From Pseudomonadota bacterium (GTDB taxonomy: Bacteria > Pseudomonadota > Alphaproteobacteria > Rhizobiales > Devosiaceae), in contig JAEWLC010000048.1 of the NCBI GenBank assembly GCA_023393475.1, positions 1 to 40,476 of the forward strand: a DNA stretch of 40,476 bases, in the 5' to 3' direction. A program made the translations under genes and the position numbers. A model generated the notes under the pieces. The model saw only the letters and a list, made by a program, of their open reading frames with translations. It made no database searches and was not told where the DNA came from. Position 1 is the stretch's first letter; every line of letters begins with the position of its first letter. Below are positions 16,306 to 24,497 of the stretch, one piece after another.

Positions 16306-16674
16306 TCAATCGTCGCGACGCTCGGGCGGAGCGAGGCTCTCGATGCCGCGCAGCAGCTCGTCTTCCGAGATGGTGTCGAAGGTGTCGCTGTCCTCGTCCG
16401 CGTTGGCGTCGAGCAGCGGGGCGGCGTGCCGCTCGGGCTCGTCGACCTCGACATACTTCTGCATCGAGTGGATCAGGTCCTCGTGCAGGTCTTCGGGGGA
16501 GATGGCGCCATCACCGATTTCGCGCAGCGCAACGACCGGGTTCTTGTCGTTGTCGCGGCTGACCGTGATCGACGAGCCCGCTGCGATCATGCGCGCACGG
16601 TGGGCAGCCATCAGGATCAGGTCGAACCGGTTGTTCACCTTCTCAATGCAGTCTTCGACTGTGACGCGGGCCAC
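16306..16674 (-). CDS. rpoZ: RNA polymerase omega subunit
   Basis: Small RNA polymerase subunit that helps fold beta-prime and in many bacteria forms a ppGpp site. 122 residues beginning MARVTVEDCIEKVNNRFDLILMAAHRAR, the invariant omega N-terminus, followed by ALREIGDGAISPEDL. The C-terminal half (from about 65) is an acidic, low-complexity extension usual in alphaproteobacteria. It is the first gene of the long minus-strand run and divergent from the NYN gene. Confidence 0.95.
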   Translation of the reverse strand: MARVTVEDCIEKVNNRFDLILMAAHRARMIAAGSSITVSRDNDKNPVVALREIGDGAISPEDLHEDLIHSMQKYVEVDEPERHAAPLLDANADEDSDTFDTISEDELLRGIESLAPPERRDD

Positions 16675-17020
16675 GTACGTCTCCAGATAATTGTGGGATC
16701 AAGGGGCCCTCATACACGAGGCGGTCTGGCCGCACAAGTTTTTCAGCCTCGTCACACGCGAGCGTGTTTTCTCACAGATTCCCGCTGCCTACGGGGGTGA
16801 GGTTTCGCCTGACGGAACAAGACCTTGCTCGCGACGACATAAATCGGACATGCCACGTCCGGTTTGAATCTGATTGCAAATCGCACGGATTAAGCCTTTG
16901 TTCCGAACTTAGGGGAACGACGGGCGCCTTAAATCGGCTAACCTTCAGTCTTACCGGTAGCCACTGAATATTGATGCCGGGCAGCCTGAGAGGCCGGCCG
17001 CCCCGGTCAGGAGAACCTCC
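16675..17020. promoter_or_regulatory. divergent promoter region rpoZ / NYN gene
   Basis: 346 bp with no credible gene. It has lower GC than its surroundings around 16830-16970 and should carry promoters for both directions. A short hairpin (CGGAC, 7-nt loop, GTCCG) lies near 16846-16863, and a clear ribosome-binding site AGGAG lies just before the NYN start. No recognisable operator was found. Confidence 0.5.
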
Positions 17021-17635
17021 ATGACAATCGATCCGCGCGAAAAGGTCGTACTGTTCATCGACGGCGCGAATCTATACGCCACGAGCAAGGCGGTCGGCAT
17101 CGACATAGACTACCGGCGCCTGCTAGCAGAATTCCAGGCCAAGTCCTATCTGCTTCGGGCCTACTACTACACCGCGCTGGTCGAGGATCAGGAATACTCC
17201 TCGATCCGGCCGCTCATCGACTGGCTGGACTACAACGGCTTCACCGTCGTCACCAAGCCCGCGAAGGAGTTCACCGACGCCGCGGGACGCCGGAAGATCA
17301 AGGGCAACATGGACATCGAGCTCACCGTCGATGCTCTTGAGATGAGCCAGTATTACGATCACCTGGTGCTGTTCTCGGGCGATGGTGACTTCACGGCGCT
17401 GGTCGCCGCGCTGCAGCGCAAGGGCAAGCGCGTCACGGTGGTATCCACGCTCACCACGCCGACTCCGATGATCTCCGACGAGCTTCGGCGGCAGGCCGAC
17501 TTCTTCCTCGATGTGGCAGAGCTGGCCAAGACCGTCGGCCGCGTGCCGCCGATCGATCGAACGCATCCGGTGGAGCGTCCGGCAGAACGTCAGGTTGACC
17601 GGCCAATGGCGACCGTGGACCCTAAGGGCAGTTGA
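17021..17635 (+). CDS. NYN (LabA/DUF88) domain ribonuclease-like protein
   Basis: 204-residue PIN-like NYN-domain protein, probably a metal-dependent RNase, cytoplasmic. Acidic active-site positions are all present: D14 and N17 in VLFIDGANLY, D98 in KGNMDIELTVDAL, and D121/D123 in LVLFSGDGDFTALV. The C-terminal 30 residues (PIDRTHPVERPAERQVDRP) are basic and disordered-looking. AGGAG lies 7-8 nt before the ATG. Its stop overlaps the proposed start of the uracil-DNA glycosylase. The gene is commonly found divergent from rpoZ in this order; its target RNA is unknown. Confidence 0.88.
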   Translation: MTIDPREKVVLFIDGANLYATSKAVGIDIDYRRLLAEFQAKSYLLRAYYYTALVEDQEYSSIRPLIDWLDYNGFTVVTKPAKEFTDAAGRRKIKGNMDIELTVDALEMSQYYDHLVLFSGDGDFTALVAALQRKGKRVTVVSTLTTPTPMISDELRRQADFFLDVAELAKTVGRVPPIDRTHPVERPAERQVDRPMATVDPKGS

Positions 17636-18294
17636 GTCCCTCCCTTCCGGTTTGCCTGTTGCCCGATACTAACCCGCCGCATGATTGCCCGCGCTGTCCT
17701 CGCCTCGTGGCGTTTCGCCACGACAACCAGCGCGCCTATCCCGAGTTCTTCAACGCCCCGGTGCCCAACTGGGGCGATGATCGCCCCGGGCTGATGATCG
17801 TCGGCCTCGCGCCCGGACTGAAGGGCGCGAACCGCACCGGTCGCCCCTTCACCGGCGACTATGCCGGCGACCTGCTCTACGCGACCCTCGAGAAGTTCGG
17901 CCTCGCCACGGGGCACTACCGGCAACGTCCGGATGACGGCCTCGAGTTGCAGGGCGTGCTGATCGTCAACGCCGTGCGCTGCGTGCCGCCGCAGAACAAG
18001 CCGACGCCCGAGGAGATCAAGACCTGCAGGGCCTTCCTGACAGCAAGCATCGAGGTGCACGCGCCCCGCGGCTACCTGGCGCTGGGCCGCATCGCCCATG
18101 ACTCGCTGTTGACGACGCTCGGCGAGAAACGCAGCGCCTACCCGTTCGCACACGGCGCCGAGCATCGCCTGTCCAGCGGCGCCACGCTTTTCGACAGCTA
18201 CCATTGCTCCCGCTACAACACGAATACCGGCGTTTTGACCACCGCGATGTTCGAGGACGTCGTCGGTCGCGCCGCCAAGGCAATGGCGACTTAG
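17632..18294 (+). CDS. uracil-DNA glycosylase, iron-sulfur type (family 4/5)
   Basis: Base-excision repair enzyme removing uracil (and possibly other deaminated bases) from DNA. 220 residues with a four-cysteine [4Fe-4S] pattern: C19 and C22 (CPRC), C117 (NAVRCVPP) and C132. Motif 1 is VGLAPGLKGANRTGRPFTGD (58-75); motif 2 is SYHCSRYNTNTG, with His at 191. GLAP rather than GEAP favours family 5 (UDGb). The best start is TTG 17632, overlapping the preceding TGA in TTGA, with AAGGG upstream; no ATG precedes the first cysteines. Confidence 0.85.
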   Translation: MSPSLPVCLLPDTNPPHDCPRCPRLVAFRHDNQRAYPEFFNAPVPNWGDDRPGLMIVGLAPGLKGANRTGRPFTGDYAGDLLYATLEKFGLATGHYRQRPDDGLELQGVLIVNAVRCVPPQNKPTPEEIKTCRAFLTASIEVHAPRGYLALGRIAHDSLLTTLGEKRSAYPFAHGAEHRLSSGATLFDSYHCSRYNTNTGVLTTAMFEDVVGRAAKAMAT

Positions 18295-18333
18295 GTCAGA
18301 TTTTGCTGTTTTGGCTATGTCGCCGCCAGCGGC

Positions 18334-18366
18334 AGCCTTGATATATGCAGTAAACAGAGTGTTAAA
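18334..18366 (+). promoter_or_regulatory. possible sigma-70-type promoter of the FecR-domain gene
   Basis: TTGATA followed after about 18 bp by TTAAAC in a short AT-rich island just upstream of the FecR-domain gene. Spacing and composition fit a housekeeping promoter, but it was found by eye only. Confidence 0.3.
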
Positions 18367-18399
18367 CTGCCTCACGGCGTCGCCCGGGAGCAGTTGTTC

Positions 18400-19389
18400 A
18401 TGCGTGCGCAGTGGCTTAGTTGTGTCACTCTGGTTCTCTGTCTGCTTGCTCTTCCAGTCAGGAGCCAGGATCAACTTGGTGTCGTCGCCGATGTTCGCCC
18501 CGAAGCAACAGGCGGCCTCGGCTCTGATCGCCTGACGCTGATACGCGGCAGCCAGCTGCGCGAGGGCGAGACGATCATCACTGGCAGCAATGGTGAAGTG
18601 CAGATCGTCTTCTCCGACGAAACGCACCTCGTCATCGGTCGCGGCTCCAGCCTCATCATCGAGCGCTACCTCATGCGCGGCGGCAGCGCGCCGCAGAAGT
18701 TCGCCGTCAATGCCCTCGCCGGCACGTTCCGCTTTATCACCGGCAAGGGTGACAAGAACGCCTATTCGATCGCAACGCCGACCGGCACGATGGGCGTTCG
18801 CGGCACCGAGTTCGATTTCACCGTCGAGCGCGGCACCGGCATGACCAGCGTCATCCTGTTCGAGGGCGGCGTCGAGCTATGTCCCACCAGCGGCGAATGC
18901 ATCGTCATGACCCGTCGCTGCGAGGTCGCCCAGCTGACCTCGAGGCGCAACGCCCGGCTGCTGAACCGGGAGGCCGACAGACAGCGGGTCGCGGCCTCGG
19001 TCTTCCCCTATGTCAAGTCACAGGCCCGCCTGCAGCGCGACTTCCGGGTCGACCGGCCGGCGCGCTGTGCCGCCCCGATCCAGACGGCCCAAGGCAGCAG
19101 CCCGGCCAGGCTGCCCGCGGGAATCATCGACCCACCACCGCCGCCGCCGCCTCCGCCACCGCCGCCTCCACCACCACCACCGCCTCCTCCTCCACCGCCT
19201 CCGCCGGCCCCGGGGAACGAAGAGCCGCACAAGCCGAAGGGCAACAACGGCCTCGGCAATGGCGGCGAAGGCTCAGAGGGCGATCACGAACTGGGCAATC
19301 CCGGTCATGGCGGCGACAAGGGCGGGAAAGGTGGCGACAAGGGCGGAAAAGGCGGAGGCAATGGCAAGGGAAAGGGCCACAACAAGTAG
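18400..19389 (+). CDS. secreted FecR-domain protein with polyproline tract and Gly/Lys tail
   Basis: 329-residue exported protein. A signal peptide (about 1-23, hydrophobic LSCVTLVLCLLALPVRS) leads into a FecR-type beta domain (about 45-165: LREGETIITGSNGEVQIVFSDETHLVIGRGSSLIIERY and GTMGVRGTEFDFTVE). The mature part then has 25 consecutive prolines (codons 19132-19206) and a Gly/Lys/His/Asp-rich tail with GGDKGGKGG repeats. FecR domains outside sigma-regulation systems are thought to be periplasmic or surface modules; no sigma factor or TonB receptor gene is nearby, so a regulatory role is unlikely here. ATG 18400 is 9 nt after GGGAG; TTG 18394 is too close. Confidence 0.85.
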   Translation: MRAQWLSCVTLVLCLLALPVRSQDQLGVVADVRPEATGGLGSDRLTLIRGSQLREGETIITGSNGEVQIVFSDETHLVIGRGSSLIIERYLMRGGSAPQKFAVNALAGTFRFITGKGDKNAYSIATPTGTMGVRGTEFDFTVERGTGMTSVILFEGGVELCPTSGECIVMTRRCEVAQLTSRRNARLLNREADRQRVAASVFPYVKSQARLQRDFRVDRPARCAAPIQTAQGSSPARLPAGIIDPPPPPPPPPPPPPPPPPPPPPPPPPAPGNEEPHKPKGNNGLGNGGEGSEGDHELGNPGHGGDKGGKGGDKGGKGGGNGKGKGHNK

Positions 19390-19497
19390 GCCACCCGTCC
19401 ACCTCCCGAAGCGACCAAGGTCCGCATTGCCTCTCGGGGCAAGAAGGCAGGAACTGTTGGGGCGGCCGACTCGCGCCACCACGCATCGGTTGCAGAG

Positions 19498-19533
19498 GGG
19501 CGGAGGACCCGGAAGGCCTCCGCCCTTTCTTTC
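19498..19533 (+). terminator. rho-independent terminator after the FecR-domain gene
   Basis: Arms GGGCGGAGG (19498-19506) and CCTCCGCCC (19517-19525) with a 10-nt loop, followed by TTTCTTTC. It lies about 110 bp after the FecR-domain stop; the remainder of the 19390-19609 gap has no gene. Confidence 0.85.
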
Positions 19534-19609
19534 CTGCCCAGGACAACGTTGACAGCGGGCGACGCGCCGGATGACGATCCTGTCGCAAGTTCTGACAGGG
19601 ATATCTCAC

Positions 19610-20500
19610 ATGCAAATCGCCAAGGCCGGCCTGACACTGCTCATGGCCGCCTCACTGACGTTCGCCGTCAACTCAATCGCGCAGGCCGAGACGGTCGCCG
19701 AGGTCACCGTGACGAACGGCGCCCGCGCCGTTCCCGCCACGGTCGTGATCCCGGATGGTGAGGGCCCCTTCCCCGCCGTCGTGATGAACCACGGCCACGG
19801 CGGCGGCCGGCAGGAAGGCGGCGGCTTCGGCCGGCTCGCCAAGGCTCTCGCCGATGCCGGCATCATCACCATCCGCATGGATTTCCCCGGCAATGGCGAC
19901 AGCAAGGAGCCGTTCACCGAGGGTTATCTCAGCAACATGATCTCGGATTCGAACGCCAGCCTCGCCTACCTCCTGGCCAACTACCCGGCCGATCCCGATC
20001 GGCTCGGCATCCTGGGCTACAGCATGGGCGGCCGCATCGCGCTCACCATCGGGGAGACCGAGGGCAATCCCTACAAGGCGATGGGCCTTCTCGCCCCCTC
20101 CGCCAACCCCGGCAAGGGCCTCGCACTGTTCTTGGCGGGATCCGAGGCCGAGCTGGACCGGCTCTACGCCGAAGCCTCGTCCGACAAGGGCTATGCCGAC
20201 TACACCACGCAGTACGGCCAGCAGCAGCAGCTGAGCAAGCAGTGGTTCGACGAGCTGATCGCCTCGAGCCCGCTCGACACCATAAGCGCCTACAAGGGCG
20301 CCATGCTCGTCGTCCACGGCGACAAGGACACGGTGATCACGCCGGACGAGAACGCAGCGGTCGTCGCGGCCTATCCCGCCGCCTCAATCGTCCTCGTGCC
20401 TGAAGCCGACCACGGCTACGGCTTCTACAGCGACCAGCCCCAGGTCAGCGCTCTCGTCGAAAGCTCGTTCGCGAAGTTCTTCACCGACGCTCTGAAGTAA
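19610..20500 (+). CDS. secreted alpha/beta hydrolase (dienelactone hydrolase/esterase-like)
   Basis: 296-residue exported serine hydrolase, likely a periplasmic esterase or acyl hydrolase; substrate unknown. A signal peptide ends about AQA-ET (residues 1-26). Fold landmarks: VVMNHGHGGG (oxyanion strand-loop), nucleophile S138 in GILGYSMGGRIAL, Asp in VVHGDKDTVITPDEN, and His in VPEADHGYGFY, so the triad is complete. The first in-frame ATG (19571) would put 13 polar residues before the signal peptide, so 19610 with AGGG upstream is preferred. Confidence 0.87.
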   Translation: MQIAKAGLTLLMAASLTFAVNSIAQAETVAEVTVTNGARAVPATVVIPDGEGPFPAVVMNHGHGGGRQEGGGFGRLAKALADAGIITIRMDFPGNGDSKEPFTEGYLSNMISDSNASLAYLLANYPADPDRLGILGYSMGGRIALTIGETEGNPYKAMGLLAPSANPGKGLALFLAGSEAELDRLYAEASSDKGYADYTTQYGQQQQLSKQWFDELIASSPLDTISAYKGAMLVVHGDKDTVITPDENAAVVAAYPAASIVLVPEADHGYGFYSDQPQVSALVESSFAKFFTDALK

Positions 20501-20513
20501 GGCGCTTACTCCA

Positions 20514-20543
20514 AGGTCACCTCGGTTCATGCCGGGGTGACTT
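20514..20543. terminator. hairpin between converging hydrolase and smpB
   Basis: GTCACCTCGG (20516-20525) pairs with CCGGGGTGAC (20532-20541), one G-T wobble, loop TTCATG. It occupies most of the 42 bp between the two converging stop codons and can serve both, though T-tracts are weak. Confidence 0.6.
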
Positions 20544-21025
20544 CAGCCGTGCTTCATCAGCCGCGATTTCTCGCGGTTCCAGTCGCGGTTCTTCTCGGTC
20601 TCGCGCTTGTCGAAGCTCTTCTTGCCCTTGCCCACGCCGATCAGCAGCTTCGCGCGGCCCTGCTCGTTGAAGTAGAGCTTAAGCGGCACGATGGTGTTGC
20701 CGGCGCGTTCGACGTCCTGGCTTAGCTTGGCCAGCTGCTTCTTGTTCACCAAGAGCTTCCGCGGCCGCTTCTCCTCGTGGTTGAAGCGGTTGGCCTGGAT
20801 GAACTCGGGGATGTGCGCGTTGATCAGCCACAGCTCGCCGCGCTCCGGCGAGGCGTAGCTCTCGGTGATCTGGGCCTTGCCCTGACGCAGCGATTTCACC
20901 TCGGAGCCGGTCAGCACGATGCCGGCTTCGAGGGTGTCGCCGATCTCATAGTCGTAACGGGCCCGGCGGTTTTCCGCGACGGGCCCCACGGAGATCGTCG
21001 CGGGTTTGCCAGGTGTCTTTGCCAT
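20543..21025 (-). CDS. smpB: SsrA-binding protein SmpB
   Basis: Binds tmRNA and brings it to stalled ribosomes for trans-translation. 160 residues with the SmpB core: ENRRARYDYEIGDTLEAGIVLTGSEVKSLRQGK, the NAHIPEF strand, and basic tail KKSFDKRETEKNRDWNREKSRLMK that enters the decoding centre. No tmRNA gene is seen in the window. It lies 5 bp after dapA on the same strand and is probably co-transcribed with it. Confidence 0.96.
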   Translation of the reverse strand: MAKTPGKPATISVGPVAENRRARYDYEIGDTLEAGIVLTGSEVKSLRQGKAQITESYASPERGELWLINAHIPEFIQANRFNHEEKRPRKLLVNKKQLAKLSQDVERAGNTIVPLKLYFNEQGRAKLLIGVGKGKKSFDKRETEKNRDWNREKSRLMKHG

Positions 21026-21030
21026 AGGGG

Positions 21031-21912
21031 TTAGTTGGGCAGCAGCCCGGCGTGCTGCAAGGCCGCGTCGATGGCCTGCTCGTTGGCCTTGCTGATCGGC
21101 ACAACCGGCAGGCGGAACTCGTTGCGGCAGAGGCCGAGCCTCGACGCGGCATATTTCACGCCGCCCGGGTTGTTCTCGAGGAACAGCGCCTTGTGCAGCG
21201 GCACCAGCTTGTCCTGGATGGCCAGCGCATCGGCGAAGTTGCCCTGCTGGCAGGCGTTCTGGAACAGGGCGAGCATTCGCGGTGCGACGTTGGACGTCAC
21301 CGAGATGCAGCCATTGCCGCCATGGGCGTTGAAGCCGAGCGCCGTGACATCCTCGCCTGAGAGCAGGATGAAATCGGCGCCGAGCTTGGCGCGCTCGAGG
21401 CTCGCCTTCTCCATGTTCGCCGTCGCATCCTTGATGCCGATGATGTTCGCGTGCGCATCGCGCAGCCGGGCGATCGTATCGACGCTCACATCCACCACAG
21501 TGCGGCCCGGAACGGAGTACAGCACGATCGGCAGCGACGTCGCGGAGGCGACGGCCGAGAAGTGCTGGAAGATCCCCTCCTGGGTCGGCTTGTTGTAGTA
21601 GGGCACCACCGACAGCACCGCATCGGCGCCGATCTCCTCGGCATAGCGCGTCAGCGCCACGGCCTCGGCGGTCGAGTTCGAACCGGCGCCGGCAATCACC
21701 GGCACGCGCTTGGCGGTGACCTCGACACAGATTTCGATGATCCGGTGATGCTCTTCGTGGGTCACGGTCGGGCTTTCGCCGGTCGTGCCAACCGGCACTA
21801 GCCCATGCGAGCCTTCATCGATTTGCCAATCCACGAAGCGCTCGAAGGCTTTCTCATCCAGCGCCCCGTTGACGAACGGAGTGATGAGCGCTGTGATCGA
21901 GCCTCGCAACAT
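21031..21912 (-). CDS. dapA: 4-hydroxy-tetrahydrodipicolinate synthase
   Basis: Condenses pyruvate with aspartate semialdehyde, the committed step to diaminopimelate and lysine. 293 residues, TIM barrel: T43/T44 in GTTGESPT, Y105/Y106 in VVPYYNKPTQEG, Y132 in VLYSVPGRT, and the Schiff-base lysine K161 in IIGIKDATAN. ATG 21912 matches the usual MLRGSITALITPF start, with AGAGG about 11 nt upstream; the longer open frame is not credible. Coupled with smpB downstream; divergent from the lytic transglycosylase. Confidence 0.95.
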   Translation of the reverse strand: MLRGSITALITPFVNGALDEKAFERFVDWQIDEGSHGLVPVGTTGESPTVTHEEHHRIIEICVEVTAKRVPVIAGAGSNSTAEAVALTRYAEEIGADAVLSVVPYYNKPTQEGIFQHFSAVASATSLPIVLYSVPGRTVVDVSVDTIARLRDAHANIIGIKDATANMEKASLERAKLGADFILLSGEDVTALGFNAHGGNGCISVTSNVAPRMLALFQNACQQGNFADALAIQDKLVPLHKALFLENNPGGVKYAASRLGLCRNEFRLPVVPISKANEQAIDAALQHAGLLPN

Positions 21913-22284
21913 TTCGGGTGAATTCCTCTTGGATAGATGCGCCGCCTCAGGCGGTCGCGGGCTTGTTGGTGGGCCCGGGCGCAACACTTGTTGCGCCTAT
22001 GCCTGTTGGTGGTCGCGTAAGCGAACCGGAAAAGTCTGCAACTTCTCCTGCTCACGCTCCGCGGCCAAATTGCGGCCACATCCAGATCATCCGGAGGCCA
22101 CAGTCGCGCACCATAGTTTCTCTCGTGCGGCGCGACAAGCAACTGTCGTGAGAGGGCGCGACGCACACCCACAAGGTCCTGGTGGCTAACCAATCGTTCA
22201 CGCGAAGCGTGCAGATTTGGTTACGGCTGCAAGGGGTGGGGGCACCTTGTTGGAAACGTACCGAGGACCAACAGGACGGTAACT
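21913..22284. promoter_or_regulatory. dapA / slt divergent intergenic region with dyads
   Basis: 372 bp without a gene. It holds a perfect 9-bp-arm palindrome at 21978-21997 (GGCGCAACA, CT, TGTTGCGCC), an imperfect long hairpin at 22187-22223, and a hairpin at 22246-22275 whose 3' arm covers the AGGA ribosome-binding site of the transglycosylase gene. Promoters for both genes must lie here but I cannot place them. Confidence 0.6.
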
Positions 22285-24459
22285 ATGGTTGTTGCGCGAG
22301 GCCTCAAGGGCCTGGCCATCGGTATCCTTGCTGTAGGCGCGGTCGCGGCAGCACCGCTGCTGACGAACGTCTTGCCGCGCGCCAACGAAGGCGCTGACGC
22401 ATACATTCCCCTGCCCGATCCGGTCGTCACCACCGCCCCTGTCGCCTCCCCGGCGCCGATCAGCGCTGCCGCTCCTTCACGCGCGCCGGCGATCGTCGCA
22501 GACATCGTTGATCCCCTCACTACCGGCGCCATCGCCCCCGCGGCAAAGGCGGAGCCGGAGGTTGTGCCCCTTCCCGCCACCTCGGCTTCGACCGAGTTCA
22601 AGGCGGCGCTGCAGCTGGTTGCGGATGGAGAGCGCGCGGCCGCCTTCGACATAGCGAAGAACCTGACCGATGCCGCAGAGCGGCAGGCCATCCAGTGGGC
22701 CGCCATCTATTTCGGGGATGGCGACATCGGCTCCGCCTCGGTGAAGGACTTCGCGAAGACCGCGCCGGATTTCTACACCCCCGAGGTGTTCCGGACGCGC
22801 ATCGAGCAGTCGCTCCTGCGCTCCAGCGTCACCGGCAAGACCATCATCGCCGAGTTGGGCGGCTCGATGCCGGCGACGATCTGGGCGCAGATCGCCCTCG
22901 CCGAAGCCTATGTCGCCGACGGACAGAAGGCCCGCGCCACCCGTATCGCCCGCGCCATCTGGGCAGAGAACTTCCTCGACAAGACCACCGAGTCCCGCGT
23001 CCTCGCGCGGCTCGGTAGCCTCCTCGACAACGAAGCGCACTGGGCGCGCGCCATGCACCTGATGATGCATGACCGGGCGACTGGCGTCGAAAGGCTGACC
23101 AAGTTCCTGACCCCGGCGCAGAAGTCGCTCGCCACGGCGCGCAGCGCCGTGTCCCGCAACACCAAGAACGCCAAGAAGCTGCTCGACGACGTCGATCCGT
23201 CGATGCACGACAATCCGGTCTACCTGTTCAGCCGGGCCCAGCGCGCCGTGCAGTTCGAGCTCTGGGACTCGGCGATCACCTATTTCGACAAGATCAAGGG
23301 CACCGTCGCGGATGCCGACCAGGTCTGGTACGAGCGCCGCACCCTCACCCGCAAACTGCTTGCCCTCGGCGAGGTCAAGCGCGCCTATCGCGCTGCCGAC
23401 GGCTATCGCGACGGGCCGGAAGGCCGCCAGGTCGAAGCGCATTTCCATGCCGGCTGGATCGCCCTGTCCTTCCTGAAGGACGCCAAGGCTGCCGAGGCGC
23501 ATTTCGCAGCCATGACCACCCATTCGACGCTGCCCGACTCGGTGACCCAGGCCAACTACTGGCTCGGCCGGGCCCGGACGGAGCTTGGCGACGCCGAAGG
23601 CGCGAAGACCGCCTGGGAGGCGGCAGCCAGGTTCGGCACCGTCTATTACGGGCAACTGGCTCGCAGCGCCCTCGGGCAGAAGTCGTTCGAACTGCGCGAC
23701 ATGCCCTCGACCGCAGAGGTCGAAACCAATTTCGAGCAGCGCGAGCTGGTGCGCGCCATTCACCTCTTGGCCGACAACGGCCAGAAGCCGATGGCGACCA
23801 CCCTGCTCCGCGATTTCGCCGCCAAGCTGACCGATGGCGGCGAACTGGTGCTCGCGGCGCGCCTCGCGCAGTCGCTCGATGCCCACAACCTCGCGATCAA
23901 GATCGCCGACGATGCCGAGCGCAGCGGCGTGCCGATGGACCTGCTCAACTTCCCCAAGGACGGGCTGCCCACGACCAGGATCGCCTCCATCGACCATGCC
24001 GCCGTCTATGCCATCACCCGGCAGGAGAGCCGCTTCCAGGTCGACGCTATCTCCTCGGCAGGTGCCCGAGGCCTCATGCAGCTGATGCCCGCCACGGCCA
24101 AGGAGACCGCCGGAAAGCTCGGCGTCGCCTACTCCAAGAGCAAGCTCACCACCGACGCGGCATACAACGCGCTGCTCGGCTCGACCTATCTCAAGGCCCA
24201 GCTCGAGCGCTTCGACGGCTCGCTGGTCCTCGCCGCCGCGGCCTACAACGCCGGCGGTGGCAATGCCCGCAAGTGGATCAAGGCGTATGGCGATCCGCGC
24301 TCCGAGGCGATCGATCCGGTCGTCTGGGTCGAGCTGATCCCGGTTCAGGAGACGCGCACCTACGTGAAGCGCGTGCTCGGCAACTACCTCGTCTATCGTG
24401 CCCGCCTGGGCAAGGACGACCTCAGCATCGAAAGCGCGCTGAGGAAGATCCCCAGCTAG
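22285..24459 (+). CDS. soluble lytic murein transglycosylase (family 1, Slt-like)
   Basis: Periplasmic enzyme cleaving the MurNAc-GlcNAc bond of peptidoglycan with formation of 1,6-anhydroMurNAc. 724 residues: an N-terminal hydrophobic export segment (about 8-30), a Pro/Ala-rich region to about 90, a long alpha-helical superhelix, and a C-terminal SLT domain from about 560. Catalytic E581 lies in YAITRQESRFQ; GARGLMQLMPATA and AAAAYNAGGGNARKW are the family motifs. The leader RNA can fold over the ribosome-binding site, suggesting translational control. A hydrolase-fold gene follows 38 bp later. Confidence 0.92.
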   Translation: MVVARGLKGLAIGILAVGAVAAAPLLTNVLPRANEGADAYIPLPDPVVTTAPVASPAPISAAAPSRAPAIVADIVDPLTTGAIAPAAKAEPEVVPLPATSASTEFKAALQLVADGERAAAFDIAKNLTDAAERQAIQWAAIYFGDGDIGSASVKDFAKTAPDFYTPEVFRTRIEQSLLRSSVTGKTIIAELGGSMPATIWAQIALAEAYVADGQKARATRIARAIWAENFLDKTTESRVLARLGSLLDNEAHWARAMHLMMHDRATGVERLTKFLTPAQKSLATARSAVSRNTKNAKKLLDDVDPSMHDNPVYLFSRAQRAVQFELWDSAITYFDKIKGTVADADQVWYERRTLTRKLLALGEVKRAYRAADGYRDGPEGRQVEAHFHAGWIALSFLKDAKAAEAHFAAMTTHSTLPDSVTQANYWLGRARTELGDAEGAKTAWEAAARFGTVYYGQLARSALGQKSFELRDMPSTAEVETNFEQRELVRAIHLLADNGQKPMATTLLRDFAAKLTDGGELVLAARLAQSLDAHNLAIKIADDAERSGVPMDLLNFPKDGLPTTRIASIDHAAVYAITRQESRFQVDAISSAGARGLMQLMPATAKETAGKLGVAYSKSKLTTDAAYNALLGSTYLKAQLERFDGSLVLAAAAYNAGGGNARKWIKAYGDPRSEAIDPVVWVELIPVQETRTYVKRVLGNYLVYRARLGKDDLSIESALRKIPS

Positions 24460-24497
24460 CCGTTGGCGCAGGCCGCACCGGCTGCTATCGCTCAACT

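Noticed and set aside
13906..16800. 964-codon plus-strand open frame antisense to rsh and rpoZ
   Set aside because: It mirrors two well-supported genes, its translation is Arg/Leu/Asp/Val/His-rich with no domain, and it is explained by GC-rich codon bias of the real strand.
19132..19206. Triplet microsatellite rather than coding tract
   Set aside because: The codons are mixed (CCA/CCG/CCT) and in frame within an otherwise well-formed exported protein, so it was kept as a proline tract.
22477..24495. 672-codon minus-strand open frame antisense to the lytic transglycosylase
   Set aside because: Complete overlap with a gene whose catalytic domain is clear; no independent coding sign.
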